This document shows, one piece after another, positions 9,792 through 19,771 of a stretch of DNA of 64,000 nt. Source of the DNA: Chinchilla lanigera (taxonomy: Eukaryota > Chordata > Mammalia > Rodentia > Chinchillidae); assembly GCF_000276665.1 (NCBI RefSeq), contig NW_004955429.1, forward strand, positions 7,806,514 through 7,870,513, given 5' to 3'. The position numbers and the translations under genes were made by a program. Numbering within the stretch: the first letter of the stretch is position 1; the number at the start of each line of letters is the position of its first letter. Under the pieces are notes generated by a model, which was given only the letters and a program-made list of their open reading frames with translations, had not been told where the DNA came from and searched no databases.

Positions 9792-11397
9792 CTTTTTTTA
9801 TTTTTTTTTTAAATTTATTTTAAGAATAAAAGCTGGAAAACATATTAACAAACACACACCCATTTACAAAACAGCACAAGAACAATACACACAATACAGA
9901 GTTACAGATAAAGTGGTAAGCAATAAACAATGGTTGTTGTATTACACATTGATATCTTCAAAGTGGTTTCTCAGGAAAACAAATAGAAACATGCAAGGTT
10001 GATCAAATAATTAATCATTAACTGTTCCTTTCAGTAAAGCACTAGAAGTCAGTAGTACATCTATGTTAGCTATCCTGTATATACATACATACATAATTTC
10101 CCCTTCTTTCTTTTCTAGTTTCCTTCACCCCAGTTGCTTTTTACTTTTGAGCATTTTCCTTTTGTTTCACAATGTCTGTCATACCTCCTAATTTTTATTC
10201 ACTCTTTCAGGTTCATACACTAGTGAGACAATATGTTGCTTACACATGGAGATCTGGATTATTTCACTTATGAGTATGGTCTCTAGTTGTGACCATTTAT
10301 CTATAAAAGACTTGAGTTTATCTTTCTTTATAGCTGAATAATATTCCAGTTTATAAAAGTACCACAATTTTTTTAACCATTCCTCATTGGATGGACCTTT
10401 GGGTTACTTCCACCATTTAGCAATTACAAATTGCACTGCTATAAACATGGGTGCACATATATTGCTGTGATATGATGCTTTCAGATCTTCTGGGAAAATA
10501 CCCAGAAGGGCAGTAACTGGGTTGAATGGGACCTCTAGACCTAGTTTGCTGAGGAATCTCCAAACCGATTTCCACAGTGGTTTCACCAGCCTGCATTCCC
10601 ACCAGCAATGGAGAAGAGTTCCTATTTCTCCACAGCCTCGCCAGCATTTATTATTGGTTGATTTCTTAATGCTAGCCATTCTTACTGGGGTGAGATGAAA
10701 TTTCAGTGTTGTTTTAATTTGCATTTCTCAAATGGCTAATGATGTTGAACATTTTCTCATGTATTTATTTGCCATTTGTATTTTCCTTATCTGGGAAGTT
10801 TGTGTTCATCTCAGCTGCCCATTTTTGGATTGGGTCTTTGAATTTGGGGGAGCTGATGTTTTTTAATTCTTTATATGTTCTAAATAAAAGAACGTTTTCT
10901 GAGGGACAGTCAGCTAAATTTTTTTCCCAATTTGTGGGTTTTCTTTTGACTCTGCTGGTGATTTCTTTAGATGTGCAGAAACTTTTCAGTAGGGTGAGAT
11001 CCCAGTTGTTGATTCTTTGAAGTGTTTCACATGCAGTTTGGTTTTTGTTCATGAACTGTCTGCCTACCCGTATGTCTTCAAGATTTTTATTTACCTTCTC
11101 TTCCAATAGATTTAGTGTTTCTGTTTTTATATTGAGATCTGTGATGCATTTTGACTTTAGTTTGGTGCATGGTGATAGGCTTGGGTCTATTTTCAGTCTT
11201 TGGCAGGCGGTAAGCCAATTTTTCCAGCACCATTTATTAAAGAGGCTGTCTTTCTTTCAGTGAGTTTGTTTGTCCCCTTTGTCAAAGATTAGGTGTCTGA
11301 ATGGGTTTGTGGTTGTGGCTGTTTCTTCCAGTCTGTTCCATTGATCTTCTGGTCTGTTTTTTAGCCAGTACCATGTTGATTTTATTACAGTAGCTGG
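9792..11397 (-). mobile_element. 5'-truncated LINE-1 with target-site duplication
   Basis: A minus-strand L1 begins at its poly(A) end (T-rich 9792-9825), continues through a 3'UTR to about 10380 and into the ORF2 C-terminal region, and stops abruptly at 11397. A 10-bp duplication CTTCTAATTT flanks it (9782-9791 and 11398-11407). This is a typical target-primed, 5'-truncated insertion of about 1.6 kb. Confidence 0.9.
10404..11380 (-). pseudogene. LINE-1 ORF2 C-terminal domain, frameshifted
   Basis: Two minus-strand frames cover the segment. The upstream one (11106-10765) contains NNWDLTLLKSFCTSKE, RVKRKPTNWEKNLADCPS and DPIQKWAAEMN. The downstream one (10724-10404) begins [17 protein letters not shown] and holds the cysteine-rich CWRGCG...LLHCWWEC motif and [10 protein letters not shown]. 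This is the conserved ORF2p C-terminus, which binds RNA and is needed for retrotransposition. The endonuclease and RT domains are absent through 5' truncation, and a frame change separates the two frames. Confidence 0.93.
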
Positions 11398-11407
11398 CTT
11401 CTAATTT

Positions 11408-11800
11408 TTTTGCACACAAATATACTGTTGTGAGTGGTATCACTTATTCTTTGTTCTGGTATTACTTTTCATATTTATAAAACAGTGTATAGAATAACTG
11501 GTAGTTTCATGGGCAATGACAAATCGAAAACAAAAACATTAATGAAGAATTAGAGCCTACAAATTAGTTGTTCATATTACCAGATATAAGCACACAAAAT
11601 TGGTAAAAAAATTTAATCATTAACTGTTCCTTTCAATAAGCCAATAGACATCAGCAATACAATTATCCCAGATATCCTTTTCTCTCTATATATTTTACCT
11701 TCCCTCTTTCTTTCTTTTTCTCCTTTCCCTCATTCCAGTTGTTCCTTCCCTTTGAGCAGTTTCTTTCCCTTTGTTTTGTTTTTGTCTATGAGAAAAATTA
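11408..11800 (-). mobile_element. LINE-1 3'UTR remnant
   Basis: From about 11510 it resembles the 3'UTR at 9840-10180 in the same orientation: ATTACCAGATATAAG, TTTAATCATTAACTGTTCC, AATACAATTATCCCAGATATCC and CCAGTTGTTCCTTCCCTTTGAGCAG. It is probably an older 3' end beside which the 9792-11397 element inserted. The first 100 bp are not assigned. Confidence 0.65.
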
Positions 11801-12180
11801 GAGCCTAAAATTCATACAGTTGTCTTCTTTAGAAAAAATTCTGAATCCAGGTAATTCTGTCCTGAAGCTCCCATCAAATGGCTTTAAGGGAAGAAGGGAA
11901 GCTCAGAAATGAGACTCTCTCATGGAAAAAGGTTCTATGTTTGCCTTCGAACTGTCAAAAGTCACACTCTGCCTTATCTTGGTTGACAGAAATTTGGAGA
12001 AGTGTTTCTCAATCCTCCTGGGCCCTCAGGCTGGAAAGCAGACAGATGGCTCCATTCCAAATGAGCAGAGATGTTGAGTGATGAATTATCATTGTAGAAC
12101 ATGAAGCAGAGCTTGTTTTTGTCATCTGTCCTCTTAATACTCCCTCATGGTCTGAATACTTATTCTCCTCTTATTTTTAA
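11801..12180. other. no recognised gene or repeat
   Basis: Short unique-looking stretch with a 67-codon plus-strand frame (11878-12081) lacking recognisable motifs. Confidence 0.5.
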
Positions 12181-12600
12181 AATTTTCCTTAGTACACGTT
12201 TGTAGTACATTATGATAATGTTCATTGCATGGCATTGGTATATGTACATAAGACATCTTAATTCTTTTCACGCCGCCCCATCTCTTGGTGACCTCAGTTG
12301 CAAAAGACCTATCTCCTTGTTACCTATTATTTATCTTTTAATTTGCTCTTTTTTTTTTTTTTTTTTTTTGGTTTTTCTCCAGTACTGGGAACCGAACTCA
12401 CGACCTTGCGCTTGCCAGGCAGGCGCTTTTGCCGCTGAGCTAAATCCCCAGCCCCATTTTGCTCTTAAATTTATTTATACTTTGGGTTTCTCATATAAGA
12501 GAAACCCTATGTAATATTTAAGCTTGTGTGTCTAATTAATTTCACTTAACATTATGGTCTCAAGGTGCATCCACTTTCCTACCAATAGCTCAAGGCTGTC
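12181..12600 (-). mobile_element. LINE-1 3'UTR / 3' end, interrupted by ID
   Basis: Matches the segment at 62086-62420 in the same orientation: GTACATAAGACATCTTAATTC, ATTTATCTTTTA, GGGTTTCTCATATAAGA, ATATTTAAGCTTGTGTGTCT, TTTCACTTAACATTATGGTC and CAAGGTGCATCCA. The ID at 12351-12455 splits it. A further related piece lies at 19435-19640. Confidence 0.65.
12351..12455 (-). mobile_element. young ID SINE in L1 3'UTR
   Basis: Complete ID on the minus strand: GGGGCTGGGGATTTAGCTCAG at the right end through to the GGAGAAAAACC extension and a roughly 19-base A tail. The duplication ATTTGCTCTT (12341-12350) matches A(T)TTTGCTCTT at 12456-12466, with one T length difference. The core is nearly identical to the copies at 36592, 51675 and 54839. 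Confidence 0.95.
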
Positions 12601-14329
12601 CTTTATAGCAGAGCAGTACTCATATGAAGCAGAGTGTAGCGGGGAAGATTTGTGAAAGGAAAGACTCTGGTGTCTGGGTCAGAGGGCGATTGGTTGAAGC
12701 CAGAACAGAATGGACACTCTCTTATTTTCTCTAGAAGCCAAAAAGACTTAAAATGCCATGAGATCATACTCATTGCCTCGTACTTGCAAAGGGAGCCCTG
12801 TGTGAGGACTGGGGACGACACTAGGTCCTTTTACTTTTTGAGAAAGAGGAAGTGATAGGTCATGGGGTTTGGGTTTAAGAAAAAGATAGTGAAGTGGTTA
12901 AACTGGCTTCATATTTGCCCCAGAGTTTATGGGAAATCCTGGTAGGAAAACTTTTTATAGTTCTGATGGTCAAGACTAATTAAGCTGATTTCATGTTCAT
13001 ATAAAACTCACAAAATGAAGTGACACTTTTATAAATGTGCCAAAATTTGATGGCTACAAACTTGTTTTTCCCAGCTTCCTCATCTTCTGGTTTAAATGAA
13101 CAGGGGTGGGGATGGGCAACAAAATTAATATTCAACTTGCTCTGTTCAAATTGGTCTGCCCAGGTTGCAGATCTGCCCACAGACCTGTGATGCTCTCAGG
13201 TTTGTTACAACTTCCCCATTGTTTTTCCAGTCTGTGATGGGATGGAGATACTAAGGGAAAGAAGAAAGTGAGAACACACCAAAAGATGCTATGTATAGGT
13301 TATGTGTTGCCATTTGGACTACTGAAAATTAGTGTTCCATGACAGCTTTTTAATGAAGTTTAGAAAAAGATTAGTAAGAGCTCATGTAAGTCCTGCCCCA
13401 ATTGGATTTCATCAGAACAAATCATTGCACCAGAATGACTCATATGTGATCCTGAAACACAGATGATCTTCTGTTAATAGTATGGCTACTAAGTGCCAGC
13501 AATATTCCTAAGGTAGGTTTTTCAATCTCAGCACTATGGGCATATTAGGCTGGATTATTCTTTGTGGTAAGGGACTGTTCTGTGAATTATAGGATTTTTT
13601 CCCACACCCTACCCTCTTCCACCAGATGGAATATGATATCTTCCTCTGTTCCCTATTCATGTCAATCAAAAATGTCTCCAGACATTGCCAAAATGGGCAA
13701 AAATGCAGCACTTTGATGTACATTTCATGTAATACATGGGTACTGAATAAAATGATAGCTTTAAAGAAATCTATCTGCATAGTTTGCATGTCTGTAGTTA
13801 ACCAGCACCCATGATCTTTCTTTATAAAGTCAATATTTAGCTAGATGCTCCTTCTAAAACGGAGTATCCAGCAAGCACTGTTTAGGGGATTCTAATGGCC
13901 CCTAGTGGGGTTGCTGACCAATAGTTACATGAGTAAGCTGTTATATCGAAATTAGAATACAACTGGGTTCCAACTTGCCAGTCACAGATGGACATTTGCC
14001 AAGAACTGAACAGCATATCTCAACAAGTTCTGAGGCAAAGCCCATGGGGCACGGGGAAGACGGCACCACAAGTTTTGATGTCTTGTGCTATCTCTGATGT
14101 TTTATCCAAACTGGTCACATTGAATTCTGAAAGAGTTCACAGGTATTTTGGAAGAGTTCAAGTTCTATGGAAGATAAGAAAAGCATGATTTGCTTATATT
14201 TTGGCTACTTTCAAAGAAACTTGAAGTTTTGATAGTAAAATCATAACTTACTCATGTCTTTTTCCTTTTCTACCTTCCCTAGGGAAACTCACAAGAACCC
14301 ATGACTTCAACAATCACTTCCATCCTGTG
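12601..14329. other. no recognised gene or repeat
   Basis: Unique-looking DNA. Frames up to 93 codons (minus strand, 13789-13508) show no family motif. No RNA gene signature was seen. Confidence 0.5.
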
Positions 14330-14615
14330 GTGTGTTAAAATTATTTATTAAGATGTGTTTCACACAGCATCAATAACATATAAATTCACAACCCAACATA
14401 AATTTTACACTGTTAAAATGCATAATTCAGAGGGTTTTAGTTGTGCAATCATCACCACTGTCTAATTTGAGGACATTTCCCTCCCCCAAAAGAAACCTAG
14501 CACCCATTAGCAGTCACTCCTTATACCCTTTCCCTTAAGTTTCTGGCATCACTTTCTGCCTCTGTGTATTTGTGTATTCTAGATCTTTCTGTCAACGAAA
14601 TAATACAATAACTGG
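14330..14615 (-). mobile_element. old L1M 3'UTR fragment
   Basis: Follows the well-known reverse-strand L1MA/MB 3'UTR order: ACATATAAATTCACA, TTTTACACTGTTAAAATGC, TAGTTGTGCAATCATCACCAC, GAAACCTAGCACCCATTAGCAG, TTTCTGGCATCACTTTCTGCC and GTGTATTCTAGATC. It is heavily diverged, so it predates the rodent-specific elements. Confidence 0.75.
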
Positions 14616-15002
14616 CTTTTGGAATCTGGCTTCCTTCTCCCAGAATTGTGTCTTGAAATTTCCTCCTGAATTTATGACCAGTGACTCCACCTGCTATTCT
14701 GTCTTCCCTATACCTCATCTTGCTTGGAGATCTCTGATCTCATGGCCCACTCTGAATCTATTCCAGTTCTCCATCAGTGGTGCCGTTACCCAAGCCACAA
14801 ACCTGGAGACCACCACAGGCATCTCCTTCTTCTTCTTCACTGACAGCATCAAACAAATTGTGTCCCTCTATCCAGCCACAGCCTCATATGGACCTTCATA
14901 TTCCCTAAGCCTTTCTTTCGTGATTACTTATGTATCATACCAATTGCCAGACTATGCTTTTTTCCCCTATGTGCCCTTCCCTTTAAAATGTGAGCCCTTG
15001 GT
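14616..15002. other. possible L2-like tract
   Basis: Pyrimidine-rich text such as CATCAGTGGTGCCGTTACCCAAGCCACAA and CATCTCCTTCTTCTTC resembles L2-type consensus wording, but the match is weak. A 144-codon plus frame (14572-15006) spans this and the preceding L1M 3'UTR, so it is not a gene. Confidence 0.3.
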
Positions 15003-15357
15003 GTGATCTGAGCCTTCATGTCTGGTCCGCCATAACAAAAAGACCCCATACTAGAGGACTTACACACAGACACTTGTGTCATCTCTCTTTTGGATGTCAC
15101 CAGTCCAAGATGAAGATGTTGGCAGGGCTTCTGCCCTTGACTTACAGCTGGCTGCCCGCTCTGTGTCCTCACATGGTTGTCCCTCTGTTATCTGTGTCTT
15201 ACTTACCTCTTGTCATACTGGATTAGGGTCCACCTTAATGACCTAGTTTAACTTAATCACCTCTTTCAGATTCCTATCTCCAAATGTGCTTTTTCAGAGT
15301 TGAGGGGTTAGGGCTTCACAGCATGAATTTGCAGGGGACACAGTTCAGCCTACCACT
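15003..15357 (-). mobile_element. ERVL-MaLR LTR (MLT1-like)
   Basis: Reads as the reverse complement of an MLT1-type LTR: GGTCCGCCATAACAAAAAGACC at one end, GTGTCCTCACATGG in the middle, then ACTGGATTAGGGTCCACC, GACCTAGTTTAACTTAATCACC and GGGGTTAGGGCTTCA at the other. Diverged. No coding sequence is present. Confidence 0.75.
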
Positions 15358-16850
15358 ACCTTCTGTTTCCACTGTATTGGTAGCCAGTACTTGGGAGATA
15401 CTAAGGTCTTAGCAAATGTAAGAACAGATGGACGAGTCTAGGATTAAAGGCTTGGAAAGGAAGGTAATAAGAAAGGAGGGAGAAGAGAATGAAGGTATTA
15501 GAAAACAACACCCAATACTCGAGGTAATGACATCACTTAATTTTGTACTGAATTTAGCGCTAGGTTGAATTTGACTTCTTGAGACCAAGAAAATGAAGGA
15601 AAGCACTCAAATTACATTATACTTTATAACATTATTTTAAGTATAGACTTCATAAAGTTTAAGGAGATAGATGTATTTTATCATTTTAAACTTCTTTTTC
15701 TTTAAGAATATTCATTTTGGATGGTATTTAAATTTATAAAACTCTGCGCTCAAAGATTTATAAAGTTAATTATAAAACAGTTTCATTCACCTACTTGACC
15801 ATGTTGGGGGGGGAGTGAAAATAAGTGGCATCTCAGTATGAAAACCACTTCTAAAAGCAACTCTTTGATGCCTAATTTAAGCAGAGCTGTCACCACAGTT
15901 TCTGTTGCCACCTTCAGGATGATTAAACCCTCCTACTGAGGATTGAAAGCTGACATTTGAAAGAAATTGATAGAAAAGTAGGACCAAGTAGGAAACAATT
16001 CATTATTGTGTGCTTTTTTTCTTTCTTTAAGAAAGAGGGCATGTATAAGGTTGCATCTAATTTAAGAATTTAGGAAAAGTCTTTGATTTTGGGTGATGTT
16101 AACAATGAGAGAAACTCAGAAACCCCAAAGTAATTTTCGGTGACCTTGGTCAAGACACCTGGTGCATTAGGTTTCAGCTTCTGCTCTGACATGTGAGAAG
16201 GCTGGCCCTGGATGTCTTAAAGGGGAGGTTGACTGCCATTCTGAAGTTTTACGGATCCAAGAAAGTTGCAGAAACTAGATCTCTGATGTCCTCCCTAAAA
16301 TTCTAGTCTGGTAAATGATATCACTATTATCTTTTTTGGTAAATATTTATTAAATAATTAGCATGTTCCTGGTCTGTGCTGAGTGAGCAATTTTGATACA
16401 TTGGTTGTTGAATTCTCATCAAAAAAGAGATAAAAACTATTATATATTGATATGATAAATATAATGGTTGGAGTTTAGAAAGAGTTAATACTTAAGAGGT
16501 ACTAACAATTCAGTGCTGGTGGTGTGGCTCTAGGTTTTCACCATTATAGTATGGCACCCAGTGGGAATTATTTGGCTAGTACTGAGCTTAGATGGGATTC
16601 ACTAAGAGCAGAGGTAAGCAAAACTTGATGCACATGCTCATGTATTGTAAGACAATCTAAAATGATATTTGAAGTATTGAAGTGCAGTTGTCAAAGAACA
16701 CCAGGAGCACATCTAAGTCACAGTGAGGGTGACTCACTTGCTGCAGCAATAGGGACTTGCACAGACAGACTGCCTACCATCTGGGGAGGGGGAGTTGGGA
16801 GAAACCACCTACCACAGTGTTTGAGCTTGTGCTGAATGATCTAAGGAGGG
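15358..16850. other. no recognised gene or repeat
   Basis: AT-rich unique-looking DNA with only short frames. A stretch near 16325-16400 resembles the ancient repeat wording seen at 47.1 kb, but too weakly to call. Confidence 0.5.
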
Positions 16851-16854
16851 GTTG

Positions 16855-17110
16855 TTATGGGAAGAATTGTACCCACTCCTCCAAAAATATGTTGAAATCT
16901 TCATCTCCCAGTGCCTCAGAATAGGACTTTATTTGGAGATAAGCTGTTTACAGAGGTAACTTAATTAAAATTATGTCATTAGGGTGGACTCTAATCCAAT
17001 ATGACTACTGTCCTTATACAAAGGAGAAATTGGGACATTGAGACAGATGTATCTAGTATGAAGACATAGAATCCAGACCTTCTTACTCTTCGTGTGTGTA
17101 CCTTGTGGCT
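16855..17110 (+). mobile_element. ERVL-MaLR type LTR fragment
   Basis: Contains TTGTTATGGGAAGAATTGTA, AAATATGTTGAAATCTTCAT, GGACTTTATTTGGAGATAAG, TCATTAGGGTGGACTCTAAT and CCAATATGACTACTGTCCTT in the order of a known MaLR-like consensus. The 3' half is missing or decayed. Confidence 0.7.
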
Positions 17111-17214
17111 TGTTTATATTCTCAGGCTAGAACCCAAACCTGCACTGTGAGTAGGCAGGTTTTGAAGGTCTGCCTAGAATCCTATGGGCCTGTTGTAGCA
17201 TTTTTATGGTAACC

Positions 17215-17556
17215 CACTATGGCCAGAATGTTTGGGCCCAGCCCCACACTCTCATTCATATGTTAAAATTTAATCGCAGATTCAGTAACATGAAAAGGTG
17301 AGGCTTTTGGGAAATGATTAGAATGGGCTTAGTGTCTTTATAAAAGAGGAGCTCTTTATAGCCCTTTCTACCATAAGAGGACACAACAAAAAATTGCCTT
17401 CTCTGAAGCAGAGAGTACGCCCTCAGCTGCACCAGATCTGCAGGTACCTTGCTCTGGGACTTCCCAGCTTCCAGAATTGTAAGTAATAAATTTCTATTGT
17501 TTATAAATCACCCATTATAAGGTGTTTTGTTACAACAGCAAAGACGCACAAAGACA
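17215..17556 (+). mobile_element. ERVL-MaLR LTR, MLT1A-like
   Basis: Nearly complete LTR pattern: TCATATGTTAAAATTTAATC, GAAATGATTAGAATGGGCTT, TCTTTATAAAAGAGGAGC, GAGGACACAACA, CTTCCCAGCTTCCAGAATTG, then the polyadenylation-region TAATAAATTTCTATTGTTTA and terminal GTTACAACAGC...AAGACAG. Confidence 0.85.
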
Positions 17557-17890
17557 GTATCATATCTTTGCATTTATACTTCCCCTTGGGAACCCATTCA
17601 TAAATTTAGATGTAGCTGCTCTATACAAGTCCTATAGGAAGATGTCAAGCCACGAACAGGCACAGATGGGAGTAAACATTATAGGATGCTGAAACTGTAT
17701 TTGCTTTATTCTGCTATTTTTTTTTTTCTTATAACCTCATGATCTCATTCATAATACTCTTAAATCTGGAGACTTGGCAGGAATCAGCCCAGGTAAGTTC
17801 AGATTCATAATGAATCATGTTTCTCTTCAGCTCTCATGTGCCATAACCATTATTCCTTGTTTCTTATTTTCTCATTTCAGATGGAGTTGA
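17557..17890. other. no recognised gene or repeat
   Basis: Short AT-rich interval between an MLT1A-like LTR and an L1M fragment. Nothing was recognised. Confidence 0.5.
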
Positions 17891-18372
17891 GTTAATTGAT
17901 TTTTATTTTTAGGGTATAATTTATATGCAGTAAAATGTCATCATTTAACAAATGCATACAAGTTGTGTTACTAACACAATCAAATACTGAACAGTTCTAG
18001 TGACCCATAAATTCAGGTTTCTGGGTAGTCAATCCTTTTCTCAGCTTCTGACAATTGTTGATTTTTTTTTCTGTCCCTATAATTACACTTTTTTCACAAT
18101 GTCGTATAAATTGAATCATACAGTTTGTAACTTTCATCTGATTTCTTTCACTTAAAATAATGCATGTAAGATTTATCCATATTTTCACAGGGCTTGGCAG
18201 TGACAGCAAGATTGCTGCTGAATAGCACTAGCACTCTCTTCTGGGTATGAACTACAGTGTGTTACCATTCCCTGGGTGAAAGGTGTTTGGGACAGTCTTA
18301 GTTGTTGGCTATTATAAGCAAAACCATTATAAATACTCACATGAACATAAATTTTCATTTTATTCATTCATT
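17891..18372 (-). mobile_element. old L1M 3' end (3'UTR and ORF2 tail)
   Basis: Reverse-strand L1MA/MB order: ATAATTTATATGCAGTAAAATG, CACAATCAAATACTGAACAG, TTGAATCATACAGTTTGTAAC, ATTTCTTTCACTTAAAATAATG, TTTATCCATATTTTCACA and the CCTGGGTGAAAGGTGTTTGG segment. Diverged and non-coding. Confidence 0.75.
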
Positions 18373-18851
18373 TTTTAATGTGAAATGTACTTAGATCAGT
18401 TAAAAGCAGCCAGGAATCTCTGTTTACTGAAGAATCTGTAGAACTTAGTTAGGTCAATGGGAAATAGGTACCTACCTGATAAGCACCTTGGGGAGCAGGG
18501 AGATAGGAGCACTACATTAACCTATTTCTCAGATACCCAATGAACCTGCAAGCATTTATTTTGGAAAAATATAGCTTTGGAAGTGGACTCATAAAGCAGA
18601 AGGAAATGTTTGAGTAAAGAAGGAAATAAAAAGGTTTGGTAAAATACAGCTTCTTTAGCTAATTTTGCCATTATCTGATGAGGGTAGGAGGTCCAGTTAA
18701 GCACACAAATCATCTCTCATCACCTACATTTACCTAACTCAGAATAGATTTGTTCTGAAGAGACTGAGTATGGGCCTGGAGACGATGGTGTGAAAGGGTT
18801 CTAACTGTTTTTTTTCAGGGGGAGCTGCTTAATGGTGCCATAGATGACATG
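18373..18851. other. no recognised gene or repeat
   Basis: Unique-looking DNA. A 63-codon minus-strand frame (18713-18522) has no motif. Confidence 0.5.
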
Positions 18852-18893
18852 AGCATTACTATTGGACTTTTAAAGATGAAGATTTAACTTTTT
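18852..18893 (+). repeat. 42-bp exact direct repeat, copy 1
   Basis: Identical over 42 bases to 19730-19771; identity extends a few more bases leftward with one mismatch. The offset is 878 bp. The intervening DNA holds a solo LTR and an L1 3'UTR fragment. Confidence 0.95.
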
Positions 18894-18989
18894 ACATTGA
18901 TCTTGAACACTGATTCTAGTGCACAGATGAAGAAAACTCAGTTAACATGATCCCTGGGACAGTAGTATAGGAAAAAATTTCTCTGAGAC

Positions 18990-19365
18990 TGTCTTGGTTA
19001 CTTTTCTTTCATTGCTGAGGCAAAAAACTTGATGTCCAAAATTAAGGAAGGACAAGTTTATTTAGCTTACCATTTGTGAAGGTTGCAATCCATACTCAGC
19101 TGGCTCCAAGGCAGAGTGGCACATGGCAGAGGGTTACAGTTCATGGCAGCAGGAAACAGCAAAAGCAACAACAGCAAAAGGGAGGAGCAACAACGAGCAA
19201 GCCTCTTTCCCTCCCTTGTATTGTATGCAAGCTACCCACCCGAGGGCAGGTAGAGCACTTACACCCATAATCCCAGCATTGGACCATGGATCAATCAAAA
19301 ACTCTAGAAGCCCACCCCATGACTGCACAAGGCTTTGGGGGGACATCTAAACACAAACCACGACA
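18990..19365 (-). mobile_element. solo LTR, ERVL-MaLR type (U3 type i)
   Basis: A 376-bp LTR flanked by a perfect 5-bp duplication GAGAC (18985-18989 and 19366-19370), with TG...CA ends. On the minus strand it runs from TGTCGTGGTTTGTGTTTAGA to AAGTAACCAAGACA with an AATAAA signal before the TCAGCAATGAAAG end. It closely resembles the copies at 48903-49277 and 56373-56748. No internal retroviral sequence is present. Confidence 0.9.
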
Positions 19366-19434
19366 GAGACTTTCCTTTATTTTCTTCATTTTCTTGGCTT
19401 TCCTCAGCTTTTACATGTAGATCAGTTTTTTTTT

Positions 19435-19640
19435 AAAGTTTTAAAAAATTATGTATTTGTATTAGTACATGTTTGTGGTATATAATGATTATATTTATTG
19501 TGAGACGTTTGTTTGTGTACAAAACGCATCTTAAGTCTTTTTTATCCCCTTCTTCTCCCTCCCCTCCCCGTTCCCTCCACCTCTTGATCCTGTTCCCATT
19601 TGAAAGAGCTCTGTTTTCTTTTTTTTCTTCGATTCTCTGT
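19435..19640 (-). mobile_element. LINE-1 3'UTR fragment
   Basis: Shares GTATTAGTACATGTTTGTGG, ACGCATCTTAAGTC and a CCCTCC-rich tract with the L1 3' ends near 12.2 and 62.1 kb. Short and diverged. Confidence 0.55.
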
Positions 19641-19729
19641 TTTTTAAAAAAATGCTTTTCCCCTTTCTTTCTTGAAGAAGTGATTTCTGTATAGACATTT
19701 GTGAGCCATTGAAAGGAGAAAAGAACATC

Positions 19730-19771
19730 AGCATTACTATTGGACTTTTAAAGATGAAGATTTAACTTTTT
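19730..19771 (+). repeat. 42-bp exact direct repeat, copy 2
   Basis: Identical to 18852-18893. The flanking sequence differs beyond AACATC on the left and TGTTATA on the right. Confidence 0.95.

Noticed and set aside
12351..12455. Functional tRNA-Ala gene
   Set aside because: The tRNA-like body is the ID SINE head. It has an A-rich tail and target duplication, and identical copies occur elsewhere in the window.
14572..15006. 144-codon plus-strand open frame, possible exon
   Set aside because: It begins in an old L1M 3'UTR and crosses into a possible L2 tract, has no recognisable domain, and its neighbours are repeats.
18990..19365. Non-autonomous hAT DNA transposon as the identity of the TGTCTTGGTTACTTTTC repeats
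   Set aside because: I first read these as a rodent DNA transposon. The 5-bp duplications, TG...CA ends and the AATAAA near the 3' end in the 56373 copy show they are LTRs, mostly on the minus strand.
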